This document shows positions 16,865 to 25,010 of a stretch of 27,904 bases of DNA, one piece after another (positions within the stretch are counted from its first letter, which is position 1; each line of letters starts with the position of its first letter). The stretch comes from an uncultured Campylobacter sp. (GTDB taxonomy: Bacteria > Campylobacterota > Campylobacteria > Campylobacterales > Campylobacteraceae): assembly GCA_934718785.1 (NCBI GenBank), contig CAKVAF010000019.1:1-27904 (forward strand). The letters run 5' to 3'. The notes under the pieces were generated by a model. It ran no database searches. It worked only from the letters and a program-made list of their open reading frames with translations, and was not told the DNA's origin. The translations under genes were made by a program, and so were the position numbers.

Positions 16865-17359
16865 ATGAAGTATTTATACGCACCGTGGAGACAAAAATAT
16901 TTTGAAAATAAAAAGCAAGACTGTGTATTTTGCTCTCAAATTAAAAATGCTGATAAAGACTTAGAAAATAAGGTTTTATTTAGGGCAAAGCATTGCTATG
17001 GCGTGATGAATCTTTATCCTTATTCGCCAGGACATTTTATGATTTTACCTCTAAAACACGAAGAAAATATAGAAAATTTAGACAGGCAAACTTGGCAAGA
17101 AATGAGTGATTTTGTGCGTCTTGGAGTGAGAATTTTAAAAGAGCATTTAAAGGCTGGCGGCGTAAATATAGGGATGAACTTAGGCTCTGAAGCAGGTGCT
17201 GGCATAGCACAGCACTGTCATTATCATTTAGTGCCACGTTGGGCAGGCGATACAAATTTCATCACCACCATAGCACAAACAAGGGTTTGCAGCAGCGACT
17301 TAGAAGCACTTTTTAAAAGGCTTAAAATTGCTTTTGATGAAGAATTAAAAAAGCTTTGA
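16865..17359 (+). CDS. HIT family hydrolase (Ap4A phosphorylase-like)
   Basis: 164 residues, starting directly after the trpC stop (TAAATG). It begins YLYAPWRQKYF, has CVFCSQI, PYSPGHFMILPLKHEENIE, GVNIGMNLGSEAGAGIAQHCHYHLVPRW with the histidine triad H117-x-H119-x-H121, and ends with a helical tail. This is the HIT branch of nucleotide hydrolases or transferases acting on dinucleoside polyphosphates or nucleoside phosphoramidates. The exact substrate is unclear. It is the last gene of the operon. Confidence 0.9.
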   Translation: MKYLYAPWRQKYFENKKQDCVFCSQIKNADKDLENKVLFRAKHCYGVMNLYPYSPGHFMILPLKHEENIENLDRQTWQEMSDFVRLGVRILKEHLKAGGVNIGMNLGSEAGAGIAQHCHYHLVPRWAGDTNFITTIAQTRVCSSDLEALFKRLKIAFDEELKKL

Positions 17360-17477
17360 ATTACAAATTTCAAAACTCTCATCATCACGGCGCGATTTTA
17401 TCAGAAAGCAATCCATAGTTTAAGCTTTAAATCAATTCAAATATTTATTTAAAACTCACGCCGCAGTTTTGAAATTA
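17360..17477. repeat. Degenerate remnant related to the palindromic repeats
   Basis: GCAATCCATAG at 17408-17418 matches the inner arm of copy A, and AAAACTCACGCCGCAGTTTT at 17451-17470 nearly equals the bases at 10382-10401 just before copy C (18 of 20). The ends TCATTGCGAG are not recognisable. It probably marks an old, decayed element. Confidence 0.4.
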
Positions 17478-17909
17478 TTATCTTAATTGTATGCCTTGTT
17501 CTTTTAATCTATCATTTAAATTTTTCAATATAAATCCATTATAAAAATCATTGGGTTTATTTTTCATATCATTTATTGTATCTGGATGATTTTCATTGAA
17601 CCATTTAGCATTATCTTTTATAATTTTCTTTCCGCCTTGAGTGAGATAATTTTCTATCTTTTTATTATGAAAACTATCAAGTATCATTGCCAAATCTCGA
17701 GCAAATTAAAAATTAGAAACAATCATTTCCTACTCTATAGGATTTAATCTTTCATAGATTCTTAAATTAAACAACTTGCAAGTATAAAAATTTGAAATTT
17801 TATTTTTACAATCTTGCCTAAATTGATTAAAATTTTTAAACAAATCTACAGCATTTGCAACACTCATCACACTAGCTACCAAAAGCAACACGAAAACTAA
17901 TTTTTTTAT
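17478..17909 (-). pseudogene. Decayed gene for a small secreted protein
   Basis: One frame of 144 codons reads a signal peptide (IKKLVFVLLLVASVMSVANA), then VDLFKNFNQFRQDCKN, NFYTCKLFNLRIYERLNP, then, after two stops, LAMILDSFHNKKIENYL to the end at 17478. Codon 1 is ATA instead of ATG, codon 60 is TAG (17732-17730) and codon 68 is TAA (17708-17706). An ideal AAAGGAG lies five bases before the ATA, and a promoter with TATAAT is intact. I infer a formerly secreted protein of about 143 residues inactivated by point changes. The downstream part is open from a TTG and could look like a 71-residue gene, but nothing supports its expression. The function is unknown. Confidence 0.75.
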
Positions 17910-17940
17910 TTTTTCTCCTTTGAGTTAAAATTTTTATAAT

Positions 17941-17965
17941 ATTATAACAAAAAAAACATTGTCAA
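17941..17965 (-). promoter_or_regulatory. Promoter of the decayed secreted-protein gene
   Basis: The minus strand has TTGACA (17965-17960) and TATAAT (17946-17941) with 13 bases between, shorter than usual, but the -10 is perfect and preceded by a T-rich stretch as in Campylobacter. AAAGGAG follows at 17921-17915. Confidence 0.6.
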
Positions 17966-18083
17966 GGGAAATTTTAAATTTAAGCTAAATTTAAGTAAAA
18001 TAAATGAAATTTTAGAAAAATAAAAGTAAAAATCCTAAAAATTTTCTCACAAAAACAAGCAAATAAAAATATAAAATCGACTT

Positions 18084-18875
18084 TCACTCGCTTAAGTTTT
18101 GCTCGCTGAGTAAATTCAACTCCTGCAAAGTCTTTGAACTTGGCTCTAAAGTCTTATTATCTAGGCTATCGACTGCGTTTAAAGGCGCCATGCTTGAATT
18201 ACTCTCATCAATTTCTACATGAAAGCCATTATTATCTTTAAGCTTGATAGGTGTTTTTGTAGGACTTTGTGGCAAGTTTAAATCAGGCAAAGTCAAGTTG
18301 TTTGAAAGATTTAAATCCAAATTTTGCATAGCCTTTATAGAATTGTAATCTAAATTATCCCCGTTACTTTCACCTGATGATGCATCATTTAAAATCGCTG
18401 TAATTTCAGGCACCTTAGGCACAGCGATATTAAAATTTGTGCTGTTATTTTCCTTTTTTTCATCCTTTATATTCTTTTGATTCTCGCTTTTTTGACTTTC
18501 ATTTAAAAGCGCTCTAAGCTCGTTTATATCAATATCTGGCGCACTTTTCATCGACAGGATATAGACATTATCGATTTTTAGTTTGTATTTTTTATTCACA
18601 TAGCGCGTCAAAGTCTCTTTAAAGCGCAATTTCCCAAGCTCAGTGAATAAATCTTCATAAAAAAAGCCAGACACCACAGTATTTGCCGCATCATAAAGCT
18701 TTGAAGCATTGTTATTTAAATCATTTCCTTCAATTTCAAGGCTTAAAACAATCTTTTTCAAGGTATTTGGCGATTTTTTTGAATACAAATCTGTGCTTAA
18801 ATCAGATATTTTAAGGCTATTTGCACCAAGGCTGAGCGCGAAAAAACAAAGCACGAGAAAGAATTTATGAAACAT
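18084..18875 (-). CDS. Secreted FliL-like protein with low-complexity C-terminus
   Basis: 263 residues from ATG 18875, chosen because AAGGA lies eight bases upstream and a signal peptide (MFHKFFLVLCFFALSLGANS) follows directly; an earlier in-frame ATG at 18911 lacks both. Residues about 35-130 (KKIVLSLEIEGNDLN, TVVSGFFYEDLFTELGKLRFKETLTRYVNKKYKLKIDNVYIL) recall the periplasmic domain of FliL, where a short helix and a beta-strand end the fold. The C-terminal half is Asn/Ser/Leu/Lys-rich and probably unstructured. A periplasmic location is likely. The FliL relation is by eye and weak; a flagellar role is not shown. Confidence 0.6.
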   Translation of the reverse strand: MFHKFFLVLCFFALSLGANSLKISDLSTDLYSKKSPNTLKKIVLSLEIEGNDLNNNASKLYDAANTVVSGFFYEDLFTELGKLRFKETLTRYVNKKYKLKIDNVYILSMKSAPDIDINELRALLNESQKSENQKNIKDEKKENNSTNFNIAVPKVPEITAILNDASSGESNGDNLDYNSIKAMQNLDLNLSNNLTLPDLNLPQSPTKTPIKLKDNNGFHVEIDESNSSMAPLNAVDSLDNKTLEPSSKTLQELNLLSEQNLSE

Positions 18876-18900
18876 TTTGTATCCTTGAAATGAAAATTTA

Positions 18901-18920
18901 ATTTTACACAAAATTTTGTG
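18901..18920 (-). promoter_or_regulatory. -10 box plus adjoining perfect palindrome
   Basis: TAAAAT (minus strand, 18906-18901) preceded by TGTG lies 25 bp before the secreted-protein ATG. Touching it upstream is CACAAAATTTTGTG, a perfect 14-bp palindrome (18907-18920) well placed for an operator. Confidence 0.5.
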
Positions 18921-18980
18921 AATTTTTATAATTTTTTGTGCGAAAATGTAAATTTTTTGTTAATTTTAAGCTTATTTTGC

Positions 18981-18986
18981 TATAAT
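18981..18986 (+). promoter_or_regulatory. -10 box of tRNA-Arg
   Basis: TTTTGCTATAAT is a TGn-extended perfect -10 box 14 bp before the first base of the tRNA. The PLP protein gene 29 bp after the tRNA may share it. Confidence 0.7.
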
Positions 18987-19000
18987 CAAACTTTTATTTT

Positions 19001-19077
19001 GCGTCCGTAGCTCAGCTGGATAGAGCATTTGATTGCGGTTCAAAAGGTCAGAGGTTCGAATCTTCTCGGGCGCACCA
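19001..19077 (+). tRNA. tRNA-Arg (anticodon GCG), CCA encoded
   Basis: A full cloverleaf can be drawn. The acceptor is GCGTCCG / CGGGCGC with one G-T pair, the D stem GCTC / GAGC, the anticodon stem TTTGA / TCAAA with loop TTGCGGT (anticodon GCG), variable loop AGGTC, T stem AGAGG / CTTCT with loop TTCGAAT, discriminator A and an encoded CCA. GCG pairs with the arginine codons CGC and, by wobble, CGU. Most bacteria use A34 (inosine) for this tRNA. Confidence 0.95.
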
Positions 19078-19106
19078 CTTTTCTACTCCCTATTTCAAGG
19101 GCTAAA

Positions 19107-19805
19107 ATGCAAATTCAAGATTTTTTAGAGCTTTCAAAACAAGTTAAAATCATCATCGCTAGCAAATATGTAAATTTTGATACTATCTTAAAGCTTTATG
19201 AAATGGGCTTTTGTGACTTTGGCGAAAATCAAGTCCAAGCCTTAGCACGCAAAAAGCTAGATTTTGACACATTTTTAAATGAGATAAATCACAAAACAGC
19301 AACACAAGATTTAAACTTAATAAATTTTAAAGAAAATCCTATAAAATGGCACTTTATCGGCACACTTCAAAAAAATAAAATCAATCTTTTAAGCAAACAA
19401 AAGCCTATCTTATGGCAATCTTGCAATAGCTTTGAGCTTGCAAAGGCTGTAAATCAAAGGCTTAATTATACTTTGGCGACTTTACTTGAAATCAATACAG
19501 CCAACGAAAACTCAAAAAGCGGACTTGAGCCTGAAAAAGCCATTGATGAATATCTTAAAATCAAAGAAGAATGCGCAAATTTAAGGCTTTGTGGTGTGAT
19601 GAGCATAGGCGCACAAAGTGATGATGAAAAGCTTATACAAAAGAGCTTTGAGCGCACTTTTAAAATTTATGAAGCCTTACAAAAACACGGCGCTAGCATT
19701 TGCTCGATGGGAATGAGCAGTGATTTTAAATTAGCATTAAAATGTGGCTCAAATATGCTGCGCCTTGGCTCTATAATCTTCAAAGCCCTACAAAATCAAA
19801 CTTGA
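19107..19805 (+). CDS. YggS/PLPBP family pyridoxal phosphate homeostasis protein
   Basis: 232 residues from ATG 19107 with AAGGG upstream; an open frame continues back into the tRNA but is not coding. Family segments: IIASKYV with the PLP lysine at K20, FGENQVQ, WHFIGTLQKNKI, LLEINTANENSKSGL, LCGVMSIG, and SMGMSSDFKLALKCGSNMLRLGSIIF, the phosphate-binding end. These fold type III barrel proteins carry PLP without known catalysis and balance vitamin B6 and amino acids. It lies 29 bp after tRNA-Arg and is convergent with the DUF1796 gene. Confidence 0.92.
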   Translation: MQIQDFLELSKQVKIIIASKYVNFDTILKLYEMGFCDFGENQVQALARKKLDFDTFLNEINHKTATQDLNLINFKENPIKWHFIGTLQKNKINLLSKQKPILWQSCNSFELAKAVNQRLNYTLATLLEINTANENSKSGLEPEKAIDEYLKIKEECANLRLCGVMSIGAQSDDEKLIQKSFERTFKIYEALQKHGASICSMGMSSDFKLALKCGSNMLRLGSIIFKALQNQT

Positions 19806-19826
19806 GAAAAACTATATAATATTAGC

Positions 19827-20150
19827 TTATTGAAAATAGCCTATTTCTTCTTTTGTATTTTGCTTTTTAAGTTTGATTTTATTTAAAATTCTATCCCAAG
19901 TTGCGATATTACCTTGCCAAAAATCAGGATTTGTGTTTTTGTCTGTGCCTTTTTCGTGAATATCGTTAAAAGAATATTCGATGATTTGCAAAGGTGGTTT
20001 TAAGGATATTTTAAGTGTATAAAAAATAGACTTGAAGCTATTTTTGAGATGATTTAGAATTTTCGCGTTTGATTTCAAGCAGCCTTTAAGCACATTGTGG
20101 CGCAGCCTTGTCTCTCTCTCTCTCTCTCTCTCTCTTGTTGGCTGGTTCAA
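19827..20150 (-). pseudogene. Disconnected C-terminal part of a DUF1796-type protein, with (GA)12 tract
   Basis: This frame reads (RE)4 from the GA tract, then HLKNSFKSIF, LKPPLQIIEYSFNDIHEKG, TNPDFWQGNIATWDRIL. The last two segments resemble the end of DUF1796 proteins, which the upstream frame (20723-20157) lacks. It is in the same frame as that part but two stops, TGA and TAA (20159-20154), stand between. The only starts available are a TTG at 20150 with no ribosome binding site. I infer that it is the tail of the upstream gene, cut off now and possibly rejoinable after frameshifts. Confidence 0.6.
20111..20134. repeat. (TC)12 / (GA)12 dinucleotide tract
   Basis: Twelve perfect TC units on the plus strand, (GA)12 in the coding direction, encoding alternating Arg-Glu. 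Dinucleotide tracts of this length slip during replication in Campylobacter-like and other host-adapted bacteria. Confidence 0.95.
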
Positions 20151-20156
20151 GCTTTA

Positions 20157-20723
20157 TCAAATGATTAATTTTAAAGCTCTTTTTGCAACGACCTTTAAGC
20201 TCTCATTATGACGCACATTAATGAGTGTGTAATTTGCAGGATGAAAAGCATACATAAAGCGCAAAAAGTCCTTAAATTCAGTGATACTTTCAGTTCTTGT
20301 GCAAAGAAAAGCGATATTTTTTGAATTCTTTATCTTTTCTATCAAGCGCTGCGCTCTTCTTTGCATAGCCTGTTTAAACTCAGGATAATACTCTTTTATG
20401 CTTACATTTGCAGGAAAAGCATGCATTGAAATCATACCATTTTGCCTGTCTTTTACCACTCGCATATCGCCATTGATATAAAGTTCTTCATTGTCTTTAA
20501 AAAAGTCTTTAAAATTATTTTCTATTAAAGCGCGCATATCCTTAAGAGTGTAGCACATCATCCAATCAAGTGGCGATGAAAAGTCTCTTAATCTATGCTT
20601 TTGTAGATAAAATGCCGCCCTGCACGCATCGCCCGCACTTAAAATCAAATCCACTTCCAACTCGCCTTTACAAAAAAGCTTGATTTTCTTTTTCGCGCGT
20701 TTATAAAGTCTTACAATATCCAC
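20157..20723 (-). CDS. DUF1796 (putative papain-like cysteine peptidase), N-terminal part
   Basis: 188 residues, GTG start with AGGAG upstream, 44 bp after lepA. It carries the DUF1796 opening DLILSAGDACRAAFYLQKH, then LRDFSSPLDWMMCY, with the cysteine of GDAC as a candidate nucleophile, followed by FLCTRTESITEFKDFL and NYTLINVRHNESL. The frame ends with TGA-TAA before the C-terminal family segment, which is found further on, past a (GA)12 tract. So the product as sequenced is probably truncated. Members are often found in sugar-modification loci in the Campylobacterota; the function is unproven. Confidence 0.72.
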   Translation of the reverse strand: MDIVRLYKRAKKKIKLFCKGELEVDLILSAGDACRAAFYLQKHRLRDFSSPLDWMMCYTLKDMRALIENNFKDFFKDNEELYINGDMRVVKDRQNGMISMHAFPANVSIKEYYPEFKQAMQRRAQRLIEKIKNSKNIAFLCTRTESITEFKDFLRFMYAFHPANYTLINVRHNESLKVVAKRALKLII

Positions 20724-20767
20724 TAAAATCTCCTAAATTTTATAAAATACTTGATATTTATTTAAAC

Positions 20768-22558
20768 TCAATCAATCTTAAGCACGCTCAAAAACGCTTC
20801 TTGTGGCAAATGCACCTTGCCTATGGCTTTCATACGCTTTTTACCCTCTTTTTGCTTTTCTAAAAGCTTTCTTTTTCTTGTGATATCGCCACCATAGCAT
20901 TTAGCCGTTACATTTTTACCCATTGATTTTACCGTTTCTCTAGCGATGATTTTGCTTCCAATGCTTACTTGAATGGCCACTTCAAAGAGCTGGCGTGGCA
21001 CTATTTCTTTCATCGCTTTCACAAGCTCTCTGCCCTTTGTTTGAGCATTTATGCTAGGCACGATAATACTTAGCGCATCGACATTTTCACCAGCTACCTT
21101 TATATCAAGCTTTACTAAATCTCCCACCCTATAATCAATAGGCTCATAATCAAAGCTCGCATAACCCTTAGTAAGACTCTTAAGCTTATCATAAAAGTCC
21201 ATTACAATCTCATTTAAAGGCACATCATATTCAAGCAAAACGCGCTGGGGCGTGATATAGTCCATTTTCACTTGCACGGCTCTTTTGCGGTTTAAAAGCG
21301 TGATTAAATTTCCTAAAAACTCGCTAGGCGTGATGATAGTAGCCCTTACGAAAGGCTCTTTAATAAAATCAATCTTATTTACAGGCGGAAGCTCACTGGG
21401 ATTTTGAATTTTAAGCATAGTTGCGTCCGTAAGATACACTTCGTAAGTTACGGTTGGCGCAGTGGCGATTAAATCTAAATTAAACTCACGCTCCAAACGC
21501 TCCTTAATCACCTCCATATGCAAAAGCCCCAAAAAACCCACTCTAAAGCCAAAGCCAAGCGCAAGCGAGGTCTCAGGCTCGAAATTTATGGAGCTGTCAT
21601 TGAGCTTAAGCTTATTTAAAGCATCTCGCAGCTCTTCGAATTTATCCGTTTCTATGGGATAAAGTCCTGCAAAAACAAAAGCCTTAGCCTTTTCAAAGCC
21701 CTTGATTGCTTCATTTGCCTTGTTTCTAGCTAAAGTTATGGTATCTCCTACGCCAAGATCTTCCAAATCCTTAAGCCCAAGCACGACAACGCCTATTTCA
21801 CCACTACTTAAAGCCTGTGTTTTAATAGGACTTATAGGATGTGGGTAAAATAAATCCTGCACGAAATAGCGTTTATCCGTGCTCATCACTAAAACTTCAT
21901 CGTTTTTAGCGATTTTACCCTCAAACACACGCACCAAAGCCAGTGCGCCTAGGTAGCTATCAAACCAGCTATCATAAATAAGGGCTTTTAAAGCGTTTTC
22001 ATCGGCATTTTTAGGTGCTGGAATGCGTGTGATAATGGCTTCAAGCAGTTCTTTTATGCCCTGCCCTGTCTTAGCGCTTACACAAATTGCGTTTGAGCAA
22101 TCAATGCCTATAATATGCTCGATTTCTTGTTTCACGCGCTCAATATCAGCTGAAGGAAGGTCGATTTTATTAATCACGGGGATGATTTCAAGATTATTTT
22201 CAAGTGCGATATATACATTTGCAATACTTTGAGCTTCAACGCCCTGGCTTGCATCAACTACAAGCAAAGCTCCTTCACAGCTTGCTAAAGAGCGACTCAC
22301 TTCATAAGAAAAATCGACATGCCCTGGGGTGTCTATAAGATTTAAAACAAAATTTTCTTTATTAAAAGTATAATTTAGCCTTACAGATTGCGCCTTTATC
22401 GTTATGCCACGCTCCTTTTCTATATCCATAGTATCCATGATTTGCGCGCTCATTTGCCTTTCATCAATGGCGCCGCATTCTGTGATTATCCTATCGGCAA
22501 GCGTGCTTTTTCCATGATCTATATGAGCGATGATGGAGAAATTTCTAATGTTTTTCAA
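20768..22558 (-). CDS. lepA: Translation elongation factor 4 (back-translocase LepA)
   Basis: 596 residues, normal length. GTPase motifs: AHIDHGKST (G1), KERGITI (G2), DTPGHVDF (G3), NKID (G4) and SAKTG (G5). Then domain II ([16 protein letters not shown]), the EF-G-like domains ([22 protein letters not shown]) and the LepA-specific C-terminus ([31 protein letters not shown]). It binds stalled ribosomes. The start is TTG (22558), with AGGAT upstream, giving [17 protein letters not shown]; no ATG is nearby. It lies 44 bp after the MFS gene and before DUF1796, all on one strand. Confidence 0.97.
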   Translation of the reverse strand: MKNIRNFSIIAHIDHGKSTLADRIITECGAIDERQMSAQIMDTMDIEKERGITIKAQSVRLNYTFNKENFVLNLIDTPGHVDFSYEVSRSLASCEGALLVVDASQGVEAQSIANVYIALENNLEIIPVINKIDLPSADIERVKQEIEHIIGIDCSNAICVSAKTGQGIKELLEAIITRIPAPKNADENALKALIYDSWFDSYLGALALVRVFEGKIAKNDEVLVMSTDKRYFVQDLFYPHPISPIKTQALSSGEIGVVVLGLKDLEDLGVGDTITLARNKANEAIKGFEKAKAFVFAGLYPIETDKFEELRDALNKLKLNDSSINFEPETSLALGFGFRVGFLGLLHMEVIKERLEREFNLDLIATAPTVTYEVYLTDATMLKIQNPSELPPVNKIDFIKEPFVRATIITPSEFLGNLITLLNRKRAVQVKMDYITPQRVLLEYDVPLNEIVMDFYDKLKSLTKGYASFDYEPIDYRVGDLVKLDIKVAGENVDALSIIVPSINAQTKGRELVKAMKEIVPRQLFEVAIQVSIGSKIIARETVKSMGKNVTAKCYGGDITRKRKLLEKQKEGKKRMKAIGKVHLPQEAFLSVLKID

Positions 22559-22602
22559 ATTTTTTATCCTAAATTTAAATGCTGATGAAGCTCAAATTTT
22601 AG

Positions 22603-23790
22603 CTAAATTTCTTTTAAATTTCTTTGAAAAAGCTTTAAAAAGACAAAAAAGCCAAGTGCGCTTAAGATAAAAAGTACGCCAACGCTACTAAATAGCACTT
22701 CTATACTAAATTTAGCCGTAATCAGCCCACCATTTAGTGCGCCGATGAAATTTCCAAGCGCAAAGGCACTTTGATTAAAACCAAAAACAAGTCCAAGCCT
22801 AGCAGGAGAAACTCTAGCCTTAAAAAGTGCGTTAATGCAGGGCAAAAGTCCAGCCAAAACAGCTCCAAGAGCAAATCTTAGCAAAATAAGCACAAAAAGA
22901 CTATGTGCCAAGCTTTGCAAATAAAAAAGCACGCCACAAATACCTAAGCTTATGATGATGATTTTATCAGCTCCTTTTTTATCGGCTATTTGACCGAGTT
23001 TTGTAGCAAAAAGTAAGTTGCTTATACCACTTGCAGCCACAACAATTCCTGTATAAAAGGCTATATAAGCACTTGAGTGATGAATTTGCTCTACAAATAA
23101 AGCCATTACAGGAATAACAGCAGTAAAACCTGCTTGAATGATGAAAGTAAGGGCAAAAAGCACTAAAATAAGGGGGATATTTTCTTTAAATTTAAGCTTA
23201 TTTTCAGCATTTTCTTGAAAGCTTTTATCATTTTTAACAAAAAATAAAATGGTAAAAAAGGAAATGAAAAGTAAAGCAGAAATAAAAATAAAAGCAGCCC
23301 TTGCACCTAAAAGCTCAAAAGTAAGCCCTCCAAATAAGGGACCCATTAAATTTCCGCTTACAGAAGCTGTTGAGAGCGTGGCTAGGGCCTGGGCAGCTCT
23401 TTTTTTAGGAGCGATGAGTGCGATAAAAATAATGGCAGTTGAGATAAAGCCCGATAAAATGCCTGTTAAAGCCCTAATGAACACAATTTGCTCGACACTA
23501 CTCACAAAAGCAAGCAAAAAAGTAAGTACAGCCATACCAAGACTAGCGCGAAGCAGCATAATCTTACAGCCAAACTTCACGCTCAGCGCGCCCCAAAGTG
23601 GCGAAAAAAGCGCCATAAAAAAAGAAGTTATACCAAAGCAAAGCCCTGAATAAAAGGCGATTTTATCATAATCATTTATGCCAAGCTCTCTTATAAAAAG
23701 GGGTAAAATAGGCGCAATTTGAGAAAGCCCCATACTCGTGCAAAGCACGCCAAACCAGCAAACTAAAAGGGTTTTTTTATAATCATTCAT
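22603..23790 (-). CDS. Major facilitator superfamily drug/metabolite efflux transporter
   Basis: 395 residues with about 12 membrane segments in two halves of six. The first ends of helices show the MFS pattern: GLCFGITSFFMALFSPLWGALSVKFGCK (loop 2-3, G-x-x-x-D/R-x-G variant) and GPLFGGLTFELLGARAAFIFI in helix 5, the export signature region. It resembles C. jejuni Cj1257c, which also diverges from a phosphatase gene; proton-driven export of a small molecule is inferred, the substrate is not. The ATG has no ribosome binding site; a TACAAT box ends six bases before it. Confidence 0.88.
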   Translation of the reverse strand: MNDYKKTLLVCWFGVLCTSMGLSQIAPILPLFIRELGINDYDKIAFYSGLCFGITSFFMALFSPLWGALSVKFGCKIMLLRASLGMAVLTFLLAFVSSVEQIVFIRALTGILSGFISTAIIFIALIAPKKRAAQALATLSTASVSGNLMGPLFGGLTFELLGARAAFIFISALLFISFFTILFFVKNDKSFQENAENKLKFKENIPLILVLFALTFIIQAGFTAVIPVMALFVEQIHHSSAYIAFYTGIVVAASGISNLLFATKLGQIADKKGADKIIIISLGICGVLFYLQSLAHSLFVLILLRFALGAVLAGLLPCINALFKARVSPARLGLVFGFNQSAFALGNFIGALNGGLITAKFSIEVLFSSVGVLFILSALGFFVFLKLFQRNLKEI

Positions 23791-23796
23791 AAAAAT

Positions 23797-23802
23797 ATTG
23801 TA
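23797..23802 (-). promoter_or_regulatory. Possible -10 box directly before the MFS start
   Basis: TACAAT on the minus strand ends six bases before the MFS ATG (23790). If used, transcription would begin at or next to the ATG, giving a leaderless message, which agrees with the missing ribosome binding site. Confidence 0.4.
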
Positions 23803-23898
23803 TGATATTTTCTTTGAAAATTTGATAAAAAAGGTGAAATATTAAAACAGCGGTGCGAGTTTTGAGCGCATTTAAAGATGAGCTAAGAAAAAGAAAAA

Positions 23899-23944
23899 AG
23901 CTTGTCATAGCGTGAAAAATACAAATTCGCCAAAGAGACAAGCT
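23899..23944 (+). promoter_or_regulatory. Inverted repeat in the leader of the phosphatase gene
   Basis: AGCTTGTC (23899-23906) and GACAAGCT (23937-23944) are perfect complements, about 30 bases apart, ending two bases before the AAAAGGA ribosome binding site. Pairing could affect access to it. Confidence 0.35.
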
Positions 23945-23957
23945 AAAAAGGATAAAA

Positions 23958-24521
23958 ATGTTAAAAATTGCGTTTGTATGTCTAGGAAATATCTGCCGCT
24001 CGCCTATGGCTGAGTTTGTGATGAAGGATTTAGTGCGCGCGCAGGGGCTTGAAAAGGACTTTTTCATCTTTTCAGCAGGCACAGCAGGCTATCATAATGG
24101 CGAAGATATGCATTTTAAAACTAAAAATAAACTTAAAGAAAAGGGTATCAAAGCAAGGGGGTTTAAGAGTCAAAAATTAAGTGCGAAAATGTGTAAAGAA
24201 AGTGATTTTTTAATCACTATGGATGAGTCAAATTATCATTTTGTAAGCATTTTGTGTCAAAAATCGGGCGTGAATGCGAAGAAAATTTTAAGGCTTTGTG
24301 ATTTTTTGCCCGCTCATTTTGATTATAAAGAAGTGCCAGATCCTTGGTATAGTGGGGATTTTGACGAAACTTATGAGATTGTAAAACCCGCTTGTGAAAA
24401 TTTACTTGAAAAACTTAAAAAAGACTTAGAAAAAGATTTAAAAGAAGGCTTTTTTAAGGGTATTTTAAAAAATAAAATTAAAGCTCTAGCACTTTTCTTG
24501 GGTGTTTCACCGCTAATTTAG
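23958..24521 (+). CDS. Low molecular weight protein tyrosine phosphatase
   Basis: 187 residues. The active-site loop C-x5-R-S is VCLGNICRSP (C8, R14, S15), and the general acid Asp is in DPWYSGDFDETY (D128). The core is about 150 residues; the extra 30 at the end are Lys/Glu/Leu-rich and helical. AAAAGGAT stands before the ATG. It removes phosphate from tyrosines of proteins, perhaps from a capsule-type kinase, though no kinase is in the window. Divergent from the MFS gene, as recalled in C. jejuni (Cj1258). Confidence 0.93.
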   Translation: MLKIAFVCLGNICRSPMAEFVMKDLVRAQGLEKDFFIFSAGTAGYHNGEDMHFKTKNKLKEKGIKARGFKSQKLSAKMCKESDFLITMDESNYHFVSILCQKSGVNAKKILRLCDFLPAHFDYKEVPDPWYSGDFDETYEIVKPACENLLEKLKKDLEKDLKEGFFKGILKNKIKALALFLGVSPLI

Positions 24522-24695
24522 GGCTTTTTAAGGTTTGAATTTTATTTTAATTTCAGCGCTTAACTTTGCTAAATATTGAATTTTAAAGTCTTGCTAGCAA
24601 ATTTAGATCTTAAAGTCCTAAATTTAGAGCTTTTTTATATCAAAGCTTAAATTTAGGGCATTTAAATTGATGTGAGAAATTTTAAAATACTAAAA

Positions 24696-24890
24696 TTATT
24701 TCGCGTTTTGCTTTCTAAGTGTTCTCAGCGTTGAAGCTGCGATGCGCATTTTTCTCGTCGTGCCATCTTCAAGCGTGATACGAACGGTGCGCAAATTTGG
24801 CAAAAAGCGTCTTTTTGTTTTATTGTTTGCATGTGATACATTATGCCCTACTAATGGGGCTTTGCCTGTAATTTGACAAATCCTTGACAT
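24696..24890 (-). CDS. rpmB: 50S ribosomal protein L28
   Basis: 64 residues, the normal length. [33 protein letters not shown], then [25 protein letters not shown] match the L28 family. It begins C-x2-T-G-K, a family trait, and lacks the extra cysteine pairs seen in some L28 types. AAGGAT is upstream of the ATG. It is a lone ribosomal gene, as is common for rpmB in this group. Confidence 0.96.
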   Translation of the reverse strand: MSRICQITGKAPLVGHNVSHANNKTKRRFLPNLRTVRITLEDGTTRKMRIAASTLRTLRKQNAK

Positions 24891-25010
24891 TTTAAATCCT
24901 TTTTAAAGCTGATTTCATAAAAAACGCTTATTTTATCAAATTTAAGTTTATAAATGGCTTAAAAGATAATGTTCTTATCCCTAAATTTTAACAATACTTG
25001 ATAATACTTT

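Noticed and set aside
19029..19106. Longer N-terminus for the PLP protein starting within the tRNA
   Set aside because: It would translate tRNA sequence and lacks family similarity; ATG 19107 has AAGGG and matches the family start.
24542..24665. Repeated AAATTTAG motifs after the phosphatase gene
   Set aside because: The motif is short and made of bases common in this AT-rich genome; spacing is irregular and no structure forms.
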